Assembly (NCBI GenBank): GCA_903882805.1
Contig: CAIRYK010000042.1
Coordinates: 62,001-126,000, forward strand
Reading direction: 5' to 3'
DNA: 64,000 nucleotides
Origin: an uncultured Bacteroidota bacterium
GTDB taxonomy: Bacteria > Bacteroidota > Bacteroidia > Chitinophagales > Chitinophagaceae
Shown here: piece by piece, positions 42,745 to 52,636 of the stretch
How the letters are laid out: the number at the start of each line of letters is the position of its first letter
How positions within the stretch are numbered: the stretch's first letter is position 1
The notes under the pieces: generated by a model
What the model saw: only the letters and a program-made list of their open reading frames with translations
Database searches by the model: none
Told to the model about the DNA's origin: nothing
Program-made: the position numbers and the translations under genes

Positions 42745-44667
42745 ATGGCATATAAATCACTGCGAGAGTTTACGGAAGTATTGGAAAAGGCCGGGGAGTT
42801 GGTGAGGATTAAGACCTTTGTAGACCCGGTGTTGGAAATTGCGGAAATCACGGACCGCATATCTAAAACGCCCGACAGAAACAAGGCGTTGCTATTTGAG
42901 AACACAGGAACAGGGTTCCCGCTGCTCATCAACTCGATGGGTAGCGAACGACGCATGGCCATAGCGCTGGGCGTGCAGGAACTGGACGATGTGAGCAAAG
43001 ACATAGAAGAGTTATTTAAAAAACTGACAGCTCCCAAAAACGGCATATTCGAAAAACTGGCCATGCTGCCTCAGCTCAGTAAATTTGCATCGTGGATGCC
43101 TAAAGTGGTGAGCGGCCGCGGCGCATGCCAGGAGGTGGTAATGGAAAAACCAGACCTGAGCAAGATACCTGTGCTAACCTGCTGGCCACAAGATGGCGGA
43201 CCATTTATAACGCTGCCAGCCATACATACCAAAGACCCTAACAATGGCATACGCAATATAGGCATGTACCGTATGCAGGTGTTTACCCCTACCATGACCG
43301 GAATGCACTGGCACAAACACAAGGTATCGGCAAGGCACTACAACGAATACAAAAAACTAAACAAACGCATGCCGGTAGCGGTAGCCCTGGGCGGCGATCC
43401 GGTATATACCTATGCCGCTACCGCTCCATTGCCCGAAAATGTAGATGAATACATGCTGGCTGGCTTTTTGCGTAAGAAGAAGGTGGAACTGGTACGCTGC
43501 ATCACTCAACCCGAAATAGAAGTGCCCGGAGATGCAGATTTTATCATTGAGGGTTATGTAGATGTAAACGAAGACCTGATATGGGAAGGACCCTTTGGCG
43601 ACCATACCGGCTACTATTCCCTACCCGATTTCTACCCTCGTTTTCATGTTACCGCTATTACGCATCGTAAAGATGCAATATACCCGGCAACAATTGTGGG
43701 CATTCCGCCGCAAGAGGACGCCTGGATAGGTAAGGCTACCGAGCGCATTTTTATTACCCCTATTAAAATGACTATGGCGCCCGAAATAACCGACATGAAT
43801 ATGCCGGTAGAGGGTGTGTTTCACAATCTGGTAATAGCTACCATAGATAAAGAATATGCCGGACAGGGACAAAAGATAATGAATGCAATGTGGGGCGCCG
43901 GGCAAATGATGTTTAATAAAATACTGGTTTTGGCCGATAGCGCTACAACAAGCGGCATAAAAATAGACAATTACAAAACCCTTACCCAATATGTGCTCAA
44001 CAATGTAAATCCGGCAACAGATATTTATTTCAGTCAGGGACCGATGGACGTACTGGACCACAGCTGCTCAAAACTGGGTTTTGGCGGCAAAATGTGTATA
44101 GACGGCACAAAAAAACATGAGGAAGAAATAACCGAGCCGCTTGTACCATTCAAGTTATCTTCCACTTTTTCGGTAAAAGAAATGCTGGCGAAATACCCTG
44201 AACTAACTGGCATCAACGAAAACCTGGCTCGCAAATACGACATGCCGGTATTGCTGATAGCAGTGCGCAAAGACAGGCCAAACCATGTTGCCGACCTACA
44301 TCAGGCCCTATGTAATGAGCCCGGCATGGACAACATAAAAATGATACTCTATGTAGAGTATACCGTAAAAACCAACGATGTGGCTGATGTGCTTTGGCGT
44401 TTCTGCAATAATCTGGACCCTAAACGCGACCACAGTTATGGCGGCAAAAAAAGAAACATATTAGGGCTCGACGGGACTCGCAAAACAAAAAAATTAGATA
44501 ACTTTGAACGTCCGTGGCCAAACATTATAGTAGCTGACGATAAAACTATTGCGGCCGTAGATAGTAAATGGAGTACGCTGGGAATGGGACCATTAATAAA
44601 TTCGCCATCTTTGCGCTACAAGACCCAACTATATGGGGTGGGCGCTACTGTCTTGGATAGTGAATAA
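42745..44667 (+). CDS. UbiD-family prenyl-FMN-dependent decarboxylase
   Basis: This encodes 640 residues. Family segments include 'MAYKSLREFTEVLEKAGELVRI', 'GRGACQEVVMEKPDLSKIPVLTCWPQDGG', 'GMYRMQVF....TGMHWHKHK', 'IWEGPFGDHTGYY' and 'ATIVGIPPQEDAWIGKATERIF', covering the usual UbiD active-site Arg/Glu region. UbiD enzymes (de)carboxylate aromatic or alpha,beta-unsaturated acids using prenylated FMN made by UbiX, which is not here. The role may be in menaquinone synthesis or aromatic metabolism; nothing adjacent decides it. It has its own promoter. Confidence 0.9.
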   Translation: MAYKSLREFTEVLEKAGELVRIKTFVDPVLEIAEITDRISKTPDRNKALLFENTGTGFPLLINSMGSERRMAIALGVQELDDVSKDIEELFKKLTAPKNGIFEKLAMLPQLSKFASWMPKVVSGRGACQEVVMEKPDLSKIPVLTCWPQDGGPFITLPAIHTKDPNNGIRNIGMYRMQVFTPTMTGMHWHKHKVSARHYNEYKKLNKRMPVAVALGGDPVYTYAATAPLPENVDEYMLAGFLRKKKVELVRCITQPEIEVPGDADFIIEGYVDVNEDLIWEGPFGDHTGYYSLPDFYPRFHVTAITHRKDAIYPATIVGIPPQEDAWIGKATERIFITPIKMTMAPEITDMNMPVEGVFHNLVIATIDKEYAGQGQKIMNAMWGAGQMMFNKILVLADSATTSGIKIDNYKTLTQYVLNNVNPATDIYFSQGPMDVLDHSCSKLGFGGKMCIDGTKKHEEEITEPLVPFKLSSTFSVKEMLAKYPELTGINENLARKYDMPVLLIAVRKDRPNHVADLHQALCNEPGMDNIKMILYVEYTVKTNDVADVLWRFCNNLDPKRDHSYGGKKRNILGLDGTRKTKKLDNFERPWPNIIVADDKTIAAVDSKWSTLGMGPLINSPSLRYKTQLYGVGATVLDSE

Positions 44668-44713
44668 CGGAGTTTGATAAAAATATTGTATAACTTTATA
44701 AAAAAATAAAAAC

Positions 44714-45097
44714 ATGAAACGTATCCTCTTAGCTTGCTGTCTTATAGCGGCATCCTGCGGAATGACTTTTGCGCAATCGAACGCAACCGTATCTAAAACA
44801 GAATTTACTGCCAAGACTCAGCAGCTCAATACACTTATTGCCACCAACAAAATGGTCGACTCAAAAACCAAGTGGGATGAAGTGCATAAGATGATAATGA
44901 TGGAGTTTGCAGTGGTGAAAATCAAAATCAGAGATGCGCAAAGCACTGGCAACGAAGCAGACAAGAAAAAATATACCGATGTAATGATGAGCCAACAGCT
45001 TATATACAACGATATCATTAAACTGAAAGAAGACCTTGCCGGCAACAAAGAAAAACTAAATGCCAAGCTGGTAGAGTTTACCTCAAAAATGATCTAA
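44714..45097 (+). CDS. Small exported helical protein
   Basis: This encodes 127 residues. A signal peptide (1-20, TFA before Gln21) leads to a helical, charged mature protein (residues 30-127) with Lys, Glu and Gln repeating about every three to four residues, suggesting a coiled coil. An alternative lipobox 'AASC' at Cys15 is a poorer fit. The family is not recognised. It follows the UbiD gene by 46 bp and ends at an intrinsic terminator. Confidence 0.65.
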   Translation: MKRILLACCLIAASCGMTFAQSNATVSKTEFTAKTQQLNTLIATNKMVDSKTKWDEVHKMIMMEFAVVKIKIRDAQSTGNEADKKKYTDVMMSQQLIYNDIIKLKEDLAGNKEKLNAKLVEFTSKMI

Positions 45098-45119
45098 TAT
45101 TTCTCACTTTATATCCGGG

Positions 45120-45159
45120 CTACCAATGCGCTAATGATTTAGCCGTTGGTAGTTTTTTT
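45120..45159 (+). terminator. Intrinsic terminator after the small exported protein gene
   Basis: Arms CTACCAA (45120-45126) and TTGGTAG (45146-45152) with inner GCTAA/TTAGC pairing are followed by TTTTTTT (45153-45159). Confidence 0.7.
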
Positions 45160-45610
45160 ATATACTATTGGTAGGAAAGATAGAAAAAGAGTGATTGCGT
45201 TGGGCGGAATATCTATGAAATGCTAAGACCTTGCATCGCTGCTAACCGGCATAAAGAAAAGCTGGGATTCAATAACGCAATAGTCCTCAACATCATTTGA
45301 TTGGCTAAAAGCAGATATACCCGACCAGAAGGGTTATACGTTTGGAGTACATACGACATAGACACTACCTAATTTGAGCCGTCTGCAAAATAACTCATGA
45401 TTAACCTTAGGTTGATAATTTGGGAAGGTTAGTTGCGTAGTTAAAAACGGAGGGTGTGCTACAAATAGGGTAAATGCGCGTTTACGAATAGGGTAAGTTT
45501 GCACCCTTTTGACCCTGAAGCCTCAAACATTGACCTTTGGACACCGGTGGCCGAAGTAGAGGAACAAGCATCAAGAGGACACACTACAAAATAGTCATCA
45601 ACCGGCTAAA
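45160..45610. other. Gene-poor stretch with apparent gene remnants
   Basis: No complete gene is present. Two short open stretches without start codons have protein-like composition: 45296-45361 (reading 'FDWLKADIPDQKG...VHTT' to TAG) and 45469-45593 (reading 'DPEASNIDLWTPVAEVEEQ...TTK' to TAG). The words AATAGGGTAA occur twice nearby (about 45464-45473 and 45487-45496). This looks like decayed coding sequence of unknown origin. Confidence 0.35.
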
Positions 45611-45611
45611 A

Positions 45612-45640
45612 AAAATAGCCTGCCGCAAACCGGCAGGCTA
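45612..45640 (-). terminator. Intrinsic terminator after the flavoprotein gene
   Basis: Perfect 10-bp stem TAGCCTGCCG (45616-45625)/CGGCAGGCTA (45631-45640), loop five bases, with an A-run to its left that reads as a T-run on the minus strand. It ends the gene starting at 46777. Confidence 0.75.
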
Positions 45641-45664
45641 AAATATACTAAATCTCGTTATCTA

Positions 45665-46777
45665 CTATTCTGGCAAACCGCCATATACTAACAGCGTATG
45701 CTGACTAGCAGCATGCAGGTCGCGCCATACTCTGTTCATCTCGGTAGTTTTATCCATTGCTTGCATACCGCAGAAAGGATAAGTCGCATCTGCACATTCG
45801 CGAGCTCTTTTCGCCAGTTCGTAGGCTGCAGCGCTTACTTTATACAAAATAGCCTCTTTTACCTGCTGGAAGTTTACAGCGCCCATCCATGCCAGTTCAA
45901 TAGCATAAAACAGTTTTGTACGGGCGTCATTCATTTTTGCCATGTGCTTGTTCATAACGTCGCGCACCAGTCGCTCATTTATCAGCGGGTCTCCGTTTCT
46001 GTTTGTTTTCTCTGTAAGGTATGCCTCGCATAAATCCATAAAGCGAATTGCAATACCCGATATATTTGAAGCTAGTATTGCTTCAGCGAATTGAACTATT
46101 GGAAAATGATAAAGAGGAGCGTCAATCATATTTGAGCCCTTAGCCACCAAAAAGGCACGATCAGCAGGAATTTCCAGATTCTTCACTTCAAAACTTTGTC
46201 CTACAGCTGCAACTAGTCCTAGCGGAGACCATGAATTTACAACCGAGATTTCGTTTTTCAATAAAGCAAAAGTCATTATTTTATCGTCATTACCTTGTTT
46301 TTGGGCATTACCATTGTGTGTTACCACACAGGTTGCCATTACAGCTGTAGCATCAGCAACACCGGCAGTAAAATTCCATTTCCCGTTAATAACGTAACCA
46401 TTTTCAGTTTTTTCGGCCGTGCCAGATGGTTCTGTACCACCTGCTATACACACTTTTTCTTCGCTCAATATTTTTTTTGCTAATTCTGGTTCAGCAAAAC
46501 CACACAACCAACCTGCATTAGCGCAGGAAGTCACCGTCCAACCTGCGCTGGCATCAGCCCATGCAAGAGCTTCTACCACATGAGCAGCTTCTATCAGCGG
46601 CATCTGAAGACCTCCATAAGTAGAGGGCGCTAGCAATTTGAACCAGTTGTGTTCTGTTATTACATTCACTTGGGCTTTGGTAAGCCGCCCGTCTTTTTCT
46701 GCTTTTGCGGCCGCTTCTCTAATTACGTCATAGGCTTTCGCCTTGAGTACCGCAGATGGATGTGATGAATTGTTCAT
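45665..46777 (-). CDS. Acyl-CoA dehydrogenase-fold flavoprotein
   Basis: This encodes 370 residues. It has the acyl-CoA dehydrogenase organisation: N-terminal helical 'NWFKLLAPSTYGGLQMPLIEAAHVVEALA..DASAGW', FAD-region 'EPSGTAEKTENGYVINGKWNFTAG' and a C-terminal helical domain. The catalytic Glu base of true dehydrogenases is not evident, and 'SWSPLGLVAAVGQSFEVKNLEIPADRAF' resembles the HsaA/HpaB-like two-component monooxygenase subgroup. So it may be a flavin-dependent hydroxylase or desulfurase. The partner reductase is not adjacent. The region is fairly A+T-rich upstream. Confidence 0.8.
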   Translation of the reverse strand: MNNSSHPSAVLKAKAYDVIREAAAKAEKDGRLTKAQVNVITEHNWFKLLAPSTYGGLQMPLIEAAHVVEALAWADASAGWTVTSCANAGWLCGFAEPELAKKILSEEKVCIAGGTEPSGTAEKTENGYVINGKWNFTAGVADATAVMATCVVTHNGNAQKQGNDDKIMTFALLKNEISVVNSWSPLGLVAAVGQSFEVKNLEIPADRAFLVAKGSNMIDAPLYHFPIVQFAEAILASNISGIAIRFMDLCEAYLTEKTNRNGDPLINERLVRDVMNKHMAKMNDARTKLFYAIELAWMGAVNFQQVKEAILYKVSAAAYELAKRARECADATYPFCGMQAMDKTTEMNRVWRDLHAASQHTLLVYGGLPE

Positions 46778-46795
46778 ACCTGTAAAGTTAAAAAA

Positions 46796-47520
46796 GTTTT
46801 GGTATTGAAAAAATAAAAAAGAAGTATAATCGCGCTAAAAGTACAAATTCCCTAACAATTAACACAACTTTGCAAAAAAACTTTCAATGGTTAATGCTAT
46901 TTTAATTATCCCAGCGCTAGTTTATAATACACTACACTTATTTATCTACTGCATTAACTAAGCAATCAATATTAATACGCTTAGGAACCTAAGGGCAGTT
47001 ATTAAAAATCAAGCGCTGCAAAAACAAAAAATGCGCAAAATAACTTTGTAGAATCGGCCTAAATTACACAACTAATTTTACAAAGATAAACTACAATACT
47101 CTGATTATCAATACACAAACAACTGACACAACAACTAATATAGTTTATTTTTCATTTATTTTAACTGACATGCAAATTAATGAGGTCGAAAACAACTATT
47201 GACCGTAGCTACACCTGTATTTCAATGCACAAAATAAACCATATTTCCTATTATGTATAATTTTGGCAGCTAACTCGAAGCAAAAAAAACAAATAACAAA
47301 TCAACAAATACACAAATCGCATAAGCAAAAAATCATACACGTATTATATTTTCATTTTCCAAACATAAAAATAGCTATTCTGTAGATATATTCAGGGAAT
47401 ACCAGTAAAAAAACCATCAGCCATACCATATAGGTGCAAAAACTAATAGCAGCATCTACCCGTAAAATTAGCGTGGTATATATCGGCTATCAAAGTGTTT
47501 TGTTGCAATAACTAAATAGT
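46796..47520. other. A+T-rich gene-free region upstream of adk
   Basis: About 725 bp without a credible coding region. It holds isolated TAnnTTTG matches on the plus strand (TAACTTTG 47041-47048; TAATTTTG 47258-47265), but without good -33 elements. No hairpin, repeat or tRNA was found. It may contain a small RNA or nothing. Confidence 0.4.
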
Positions 47521-47523
47521 TGC

Positions 47524-47552
47524 TTGCTATTCCACAAGTATGGTTATTTTTG
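47524..47552 (+). promoter_or_regulatory. adk promoter
   Basis: TTG (47524-47526), an 18-bp spacer and TATTTTTG (47545-47552) fit the Bacteroidota consensus, 23 bp before the adk ATG at 47576. The upstream ATG at 47540 overlaps the box and is therefore not used. Confidence 0.65.
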
Positions 47553-47575
47553 CAGAATTAAATAATCCATTTTTC

Positions 47576-48160
47576 ATGTTCAATTTAGTGTTATTCGGCC
47601 CTCCAGGCAGCGGCAAAGGCACACAATCAGAAAACATTGTAAGCGCTTACAACTTGCATCATATTTCTACCGGCGACCTGCTCCGTGACGAAGTTAGCAG
47701 ACATACTCCGCTTGGCACAGAAGCTAAAAAGTATATGGATCAGGGTATGCTTGTACCCGACGAGGTTGTCATTGGTATGATCAGCGGTGTGATAGATGAC
47801 ACCCCCGATGCCCGCGGATTTATTTTCGATGGGTTTCCTCGTACCCGGCCACAGGCTGAAGCGCTCGATAAGCTACTCGAATTCAAGAACATCAAAATTG
47901 ATCTTGTTTTATCGCTTGAAGTACCGGAAGCGGAATTGACTAAGCGCTTGCTCAGCCGAGGAGAGACATCTGGCCGCAGCGATGACAACGATGAGGTTAT
48001 TACCAAGAGGATAAAGGAGTATAACTCAAAGACGCAACCTGTTGCCAGCTATTATCATAGCCTTGGCAAGCTGGAGCGTATAAACGGCGAGCACCCAATA
48101 CCAGAAACATTCAAACTGCTCGCAAAGCACATTAACAAGTACTTATTACCAGTATCATAG
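47576..48160 (+). CDS. adk: Adenylate kinase
   Basis: This encodes 194 residues from ATG 47576. The P-loop '[10 protein letters not shown]' (residues 8-17), '[11 protein letters not shown]', '[13 protein letters not shown]' and '[16 protein letters not shown]' are all present. It interconverts ATP + AMP and 2 ADP. The lid is short (no zinc Cys), as in other Gram-negative short-type enzymes. The stop codon overlaps obgE by one base (TAGTG), so the two are coupled. Confidence 0.97.
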   Translation: MFNLVLFGPPGSGKGTQSENIVSAYNLHHISTGDLLRDEVSRHTPLGTEAKKYMDQGMLVPDEVVIGMISGVIDDTPDARGFIFDGFPRTRPQAEALDKLLEFKNIKIDLVLSLEVPEAELTKRLLSRGETSGRSDDNDEVITKRIKEYNSKTQPVASYYHSLGKLERINGEHPIPETFKLLAKHINKYLLPVS

Positions 48161-49173
48161 TGGAGAAAGGAAATTTTGTAGATCATATACGTATTTTTTG
48201 CCGTTCCGGAAAAGGTGGCGCGGGAAGTTCCCATTTCGAGCGAAACAAATTCGACTCGATGGCTGGCCCTGACGGAGGTAATGGCGGAAGAGGCGGACAC
48301 ATAATATTGCGCGGTAACGCCCAGTTATGGACCCTGCTACACATGCGTTACTACAAAAACGTATTGGCGAAGGATGGCGATAACGGACTAAAAAACAACA
48401 GTACAGGACACGATGGAGCGGATATTATACTGGAAGTGCCGCTTGGCACTATTGCCCGGGATATAGAAACTGGCGAAATTGAGGCCGAAATACTGGAAGA
48501 CGGTCAAAAGGTAGTGTGGGTGCGCGGCGGCCGCGGTGGATTGGGTAATGCCAATTTCGCAACAGCAACCAACCAGGCCCCCGAATACGCACAGCCAGGT
48601 GAAATGGGTAGCGAAGGTTGGAAAATACTGGAGCTGAAAATACTGGCCGATGTAGGCTTGGTAGGTTTCCCAAATGCTGGTAAGTCTACGCTACTATCGG
48701 TAGTAAGCGCGGCCAAACCTAAAATTGCCAACTATGCATTTACTACGCTAACGCCTCAACTGGGTATAGTATCGTACCGCGACAATAAGTCGTTTTGTAT
48801 GGCCGACTTACCGGGTATTATAGAGGGTGCGGCAGAGGGTAAAGGTTTAGGACACAGGTTTTTGAGACACATAGAGCGCAATGCGGTATTGCTGTTTCTG
48901 ATTCCTGCCGACAGCGACGACCATGCAAAAGAATTCGCTATTCTGCTGCATGAACTGGAAGAATACAACCCTGAATTGCTGCACAAGCGGATGGTAATTG
49001 CCATCAGCAAAAGCGACATGCTTGACGATGAGCTAAAGACAGCTATTGCCGAAACATTGCCCGCAGAAGTTCCGCATGTTTTCATATCGTCAATGGTCAA
49101 TCAAGGCATTGTAGAGCTAAAAGACGAACTGTGGAAAGCGCTTACTGATGCTCAGGAAGAACTAAAAAAATAA
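48160..49173 (+). CDS. obgE: Obg-family GTPase
   Basis: This encodes 337 residues from GTG 48160 overlapping the adk stop. The Gly-rich Obg domain (1-158, '[10 protein letters not shown]', '[11 protein letters not shown]') precedes the G domain with G1 'GFPNAGKST', G2 'FTTLTP', G3 'DLPGIIEGA', G4 'SKSD' and G5 'SSM'. ObgE binds the 50S subunit and links GTP level to ribosome assembly and growth. The adk-obgE pair is common in Bacteroidota. Confidence 0.96.
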   Translation: MEKGNFVDHIRIFCRSGKGGAGSSHFERNKFDSMAGPDGGNGGRGGHIILRGNAQLWTLLHMRYYKNVLAKDGDNGLKNNSTGHDGADIILEVPLGTIARDIETGEIEAEILEDGQKVVWVRGGRGGLGNANFATATNQAPEYAQPGEMGSEGWKILELKILADVGLVGFPNAGKSTLLSVVSAAKPKIANYAFTTLTPQLGIVSYRDNKSFCMADLPGIIEGAAEGKGLGHRFLRHIERNAVLLFLIPADSDDHAKEFAILLHELEEYNPELLHKRMVIAISKSDMLDDELKTAIAETLPAEVPHVFISSMVNQGIVELKDELWKALTDAQEELKK

Positions 49174-49214
49174 ATGCAAAAGGCCTCAAGACCGCAGCAT
49201 TTTTATGAATATAC

Positions 49215-49254
49215 AAATGCCTCAAAGATATACCAGTATCTTTGGGGCATTTTT
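49215..49254 (+). terminator. Intrinsic terminator after obgE
   Basis: A 14-bp stem (AAATGCCTCAAAGATA, 49215-49230, with TATCTTTGGGGCAT, 49237-49250, one G-T wobble) is followed by TTTTT. It ends the adk-obgE transcript, so the rhodanese gene start at 49262 rather than 49205 is preferred. Confidence 0.7.
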
Positions 49255-49261
49255 CATTACT

Positions 49262-49561
49262 ATGCAACAACTTACGCCCGGCGAACTGAAAACATGGCTT
49301 ATTAATGGAGTCGCACACAAACTGGTGGATGTGCGAGAGTTATGGGAACGTAAGCAATATAATATAGGCGGCGACCACATACCAATGAATGAACTACGGG
49401 GCAGTTGCGACCAACTCCCTAAAGACATACCCGTAATCCTCTATTGCGAAAAAGGAATAAGAAGCGTAATTGCCATTCAGCGTTTAGAAACAATGGGATT
49501 CGACAACCTATATAATCTTGCAGGCGGCATGGACGGATGGAAACGCACCGAGCGGGAGTGA
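49262..49561 (+). CDS. Single-domain rhodanese-like protein
   Basis: This encodes 99 residues from ATG 49262; the 49205 start is rejected because it lies within the obgE terminator. 'KLVDVRELWERKQYNIGGDHIPM', active-site 'LYCEKGIRSVIAIQRL' (catalytic Cys near residue 62) and 'NLAGGMDGW' are typical of GlpE/PspE-like rhodaneses, which transfer sulfur from thiosulfate or persulfides. It overlaps nothing and converges on the LD-carboxypeptidase gene, whose stop codon abuts it. Confidence 0.85.
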   Translation: MQQLTPGELKTWLINGVAHKLVDVRELWERKQYNIGGDHIPMNELRGSCDQLPKDIPVILYCEKGIRSVIAIQRLETMGFDNLYNLAGGMDGWKRTERE

Positions 49562-49562
49562 T

Positions 49563-50468
49563 TTACCTCACCAACCTCAACTCACCCCCATATTCCGTTA
49601 CAATCAGTTGATGCTCTACGCCAAGCGTTAGTGCATAATTGATTGTATCATGTCCGCAGGGAAAATTGAAACACACTGGATAATGATATTCCTTTACCTT
49701 ATCCCAAATTATTTCCTGTAGTGTTTGGCCAAAGGGACGTTCCGTATCCTTCATATCGGTAAAGTCGCCTACTATCAAGCCTTTCAGGTGATCGAGTTTG
49801 CCTGCGCGCTTCAGGTTCAGCAACAAACGGTCTATATGGTATAGATGCTCATCAATATCTTCAATAAAAAGAATCTTATCTTCTGTATCTACTTCCGACG
49901 CCGAGCCTGTAAGGTGCGCTAAAATGGACAGATTGCCGCCGGTGAGTATACCGGTTGCATCGCCCTCGCGATTGTATAACGATGGCGGAGCGTTATATAC
50001 CATCGGCTTTCCAGTAAGCGCATCGTGCAACGATTTCAGATAGGGTTCCTGCTCTGTTTCAGGCTTAAAAGCTCCACACATAGGACTGTGTATTGCCGGC
50101 AGAAAGTACCGCGCCTGCACATGACTGAGCATCACCACTATATCGCTAAACCCGCATATCCATTTTGGCTTTTGCAGAAATGCTGTAAAATCGAGCCCGT
50201 CTATTATTCGACTCATGCCATATCCTCCCCGCCCCATCAATATCGCATCTACTTCCAGGTCGTCTATCATTGCCTGTAGGTCGGCAAGTCGCTCTGCATC
50301 GGTACCTGAGAAGTAAAAGCTACCTGTACCTATGGTCTTACCATGTTTAACCTTAAAACCCCAACGTTGCAACACCTCCGTAGCGTATGCTACCCTACCG
50401 GCAGGTACATGACCCGATGGACAAGTAATACCAATTACAGAACCTTGTTTTAGAAATTGCGGATGCAT
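49563..50468 (-). CDS. Peptidase S66 (LD-carboxypeptidase)
   Basis: This encodes 301 residues from the ATG at 50468; the longer frame to 50573 has an unlikely N-terminus. The S66 features are 'GSVIGITCPSG', 'MGRGGYGMSRII', nucleophile region 'CGFSDIVVML', acid 'EDIDEHLYHIDR' and 'FNFPCGHDTINYAL' with the His. It removes the terminal D-Ala from murein tetrapeptide during recycling; no signal peptide, so cytoplasmic. It is the only gene on its strand before recA, ending at 49563 beside the rhodanese gene. Confidence 0.92.
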   Translation of the reverse strand: MHPQFLKQGSVIGITCPSGHVPAGRVAYATEVLQRWGFKVKHGKTIGTGSFYFSGTDAERLADLQAMIDDLEVDAILMGRGGYGMSRIIDGLDFTAFLQKPKWICGFSDIVVMLSHVQARYFLPAIHSPMCGAFKPETEQEPYLKSLHDALTGKPMVYNAPPSLYNREGDATGILTGGNLSILAHLTGSASEVDTEDKILFIEDIDEHLYHIDRLLLNLKRAGKLDHLKGLIVGDFTDMKDTERPFGQTLQEIIWDKVKEYHYPVCFNFPCGHDTINYALTLGVEHQLIVTEYGGELRLVR

Positions 50469-50535
50469 AATTACAGATTTAAAAGCCAGCAAAAGTAATG
50501 TTATTGAGCTATTAAAACAGACGAGACCGAAATAA

Positions 50536-50566
50536 AACGCTCCCCTGCAAGAAGCAAGGGAGCGCA
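50536..50566 (-). terminator. Intrinsic terminator after recA
   Basis: Arms CGCTCCC (50539-50545) and GGGAGCG (50559-50565), with an A-rich flank to the left (T-rich on the minus strand). It follows the recA stop at 50592. Confidence 0.65.
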
Positions 50567-50591
50567 AAAACATACTACAAATATTTTAGCA

Positions 50592-51605
50592 TTATGGCGT
50601 TATCACCAACGCCTCGCGTATTCTCGCTTCCATTTCGTCCATCATTTCTGGATTATCGAACAAGAACTGCTTAACAGCGTCGCGACCCTGACCGATCTTA
50701 CTGTCGCCGTAGCTAAACCAGCTACCGCTTTTCTGCAAAATGCCCAGTTCAACGCCCATATCTATTATCTCACCTACTTTGCTAATGCCTTCGCCGAAGA
50801 TAATATCAAACTCTACTTGCCTGAAAGGAGGAGCAACTTTGTTTTTAACCACCTTGACTCTTGTACGATTTCCACTTGCAAGGTCGCCATCTTTAATCTG
50901 ACTAATACGGCGAATGTCTAAACGGACAGATGCATAGAATTTCAACGCATTACCGCCGGTAGTTGTTTCAGGGTTACCAAACATAACGCCTATTTTTTCG
51001 CGTAGCTGATTGATAAAAATACAGCAACAGCCTGTGCGCGATATGGTAGCCGTAAGCTTACGCAACGCCTGACTCATCAATCTTGCCTGCAAGCCCATTT
51101 TGCTTTCGCCCATTTCGCCTTCCAACTCGCCCTTGGGCACCAACGCCGCTACAGAGTCGATAACTACTACGTCAATAGCGCCGGAAGAAATCAGCCTGTC
51201 GGCAATTTCCAAACCCTGCTCACCATAGTCTGGCTGAGAAATAATCAGGTTATCAACATCTACGCCCAGTTTGCGGGCATAGTTTGCATCAAATGCATGT
51301 TCGGCATCTATTATTGCGCAAATACCGCCTTTTTTCTGTGCCTGTGCAATTGTATGAATTGCCACTGTAGTCTTACCGGAAGACTCAGGGCCATATATTT
51401 CAATTATTCTGCCACGAGGAAGACCGCCCACGCCCAAAGCAACGTCGAGCCCTATAGACCCTGTGCTTATTACATCCATTTCGTCTTTCTGCTTGTCGCC
51501 AAGCATCATTACTGAACCCTTGCCATAATCTTTCTCGATTTTATCGAGGGCCAGTTTTAAAACTTTCATTTTATCATCTGCCATATTACTTACATTTTTT
51601 GCCAT
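50592..51605 (-). CDS. recA: Recombinase RecA
   Basis: This encodes 337 residues from ATG 51605; the longer frame to 51857 has an unlikely N-terminus of about 84 residues. '[19 protein letters not shown]', Walker A 'GPESSGKTT', 'VVIDSVAAL' and loop L2 '[16 protein letters not shown]' are intact. RecA mediates homologous recombination and SOS induction. A TAATTTTG box (51625-51618, minus strand) precedes the start by 12 bp. No SOS-like operator was recognised. Confidence 0.97.
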   Translation of the reverse strand: MAKNVSNMADDKMKVLKLALDKIEKDYGKGSVMMLGDKQKDEMDVISTGSIGLDVALGVGGLPRGRIIEIYGPESSGKTTVAIHTIAQAQKKGGICAIIDAEHAFDANYARKLGVDVDNLIISQPDYGEQGLEIADRLISSGAIDVVVIDSVAALVPKGELEGEMGESKMGLQARLMSQALRKLTATISRTGCCCIFINQLREKIGVMFGNPETTTGGNALKFYASVRLDIRRISQIKDGDLASGNRTRVKVVKNKVAPPFRQVEFDIIFGEGISKVGEIIDMGVELGILQKSGSWFSYGDSKIGQGRDAVKQFLFDNPEMMDEMEARIREALVITP

Positions 51606-51617
51606 AAAACATTTTAC

Positions 51618-51625
51618 CAAAATTA
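51618..51625 (-). promoter_or_regulatory. recA -7 box
   Basis: On the minus strand TAATTTTG (51625-51618) matches TAnnTTTG, 12 bp upstream of the recA start. Confidence 0.5.
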
Positions 51626-51810
51626 CTCCAAAAACCCTTGCCTCAGCCAATCTCCGGGATAAGATATCCACAAATTCATTTTGCCTTAAAATCGGCTGCA
51701 GGCAATAGTTCTGGCCTGTTTGCACTACCTGATTGTTGGTTAATTGTCTAATAACTAAGGGTATGCGACCCAAAATAGCTAACCGGACCAAACAATATAG
51801 AAGACAAATA

Positions 51811-52572
51811 CTAAGTATCGGTAGTGATTTCATCCCACGACTGACTCTGGTAGCCAATCAACCAATTGAGCGCGTAATGCCATTCCATAATAACATCCGA
51901 CTCAAGGCCGCCGGGAATAGGTGTATTATTCAACCGCGCTTCTTCGCATGCCCAGTGCATACGCAACAATAAATCAGCCTGGTCCATAATTTCCGACTTG
52001 CTTCTAGGTCTTGCTCCTGCCTTCAATTGCTGCGGTGTTATGGAAAAAACCTGTAGTACCGTGGCATCAACATCGCATGCCTGTGATGGATATCCAAGCG
52101 TATCTACATAACCCAACGCCCATAGCAACACATGCATGCACTCTACCTTCCATCCGGCATCTATCATTTCCTGATCGGTAGGCGCTGCATTATTCATAAA
52201 AATCCGCTCCTTAGGCGAGAGCTTAGGCGACACATTATACTTGCGGTCAAAACTATCGAGCCAGGCCTGTTCCGTTTTTTCGCTTTTTAGCTCTGCGTAA
52301 CACAATGCTAGCAGTCGGTCGGTTATTTCATCAGGCGTACGTATCGTGGTGTTTTTCTCGGCAGTTACATAAAAATCGCCTTTAATCGGGTATACCGGTA
52401 TCTTATGCGCCTTGCAATAGACTTCAGATCGCTCCCTTCGCCGCACCTGATCGGGTGTCACAGCCATGGGCTTCACTCTATTTATTCTGTTCACTTCCGG
52501 CCCGGTATCTGTACCGCATCCCGCGCTAAAAACAGACCATAATAACGCAACTACAAGTATGACTTTTTGCAT
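51811..52572 (-). CDS. DUF4272-domain lipoprotein
   Basis: This encodes 253 residues from the ATG at 52572 ('[12 protein letters not shown]'); the frame to 52623 adds 17 residues that do not look like a signal. A lipobox-like SAGC gives Cys19. Mature residues include '[21 protein letters not shown]', '[18 protein letters not shown]' and '[10 protein letters not shown]', matching DUF4272, which occurs in Bacteroidota and Firmicutes and has no known function. It is upstream of recA on the same strand, with a separate promoter region. Confidence 0.8.
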   Translation of the reverse strand: MQKVILVVALLWSVFSAGCGTDTGPEVNRINRVKPMAVTPDQVRRRERSEVYCKAHKIPVYPIKGDFYVTAEKNTTIRTPDEITDRLLALCYAELKSEKTEQAWLDSFDRKYNVSPKLSPKERIFMNNAAPTDQEMIDAGWKVECMHVLLWALGYVDTLGYPSQACDVDATVLQVFSITPQQLKAGARPRSKSEIMDQADLLLRMHWACEEARLNNTPIPGGLESDVIMEWHYALNWLIGYQSQSWDEITTDT

Positions 52573-52636
52573 AACAAAACAGCGAAAGGGCCTACTCAAA
52601 AATAATACATTTATCCTGAGCACAAGGTAATAGCAA

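Noticed and set aside
47540-47575. Upstream start for adenylate kinase
   Set aside because: This ATG overlaps the -7 promoter box, and adenylate kinases start at the hydrophobic strand just before the P-loop.
49205-49261. Upstream start for the rhodanese gene
   Set aside because: The first 19 codons lie within the obgE terminator hairpin; the ATG at 49262 gives a normal single-domain length.
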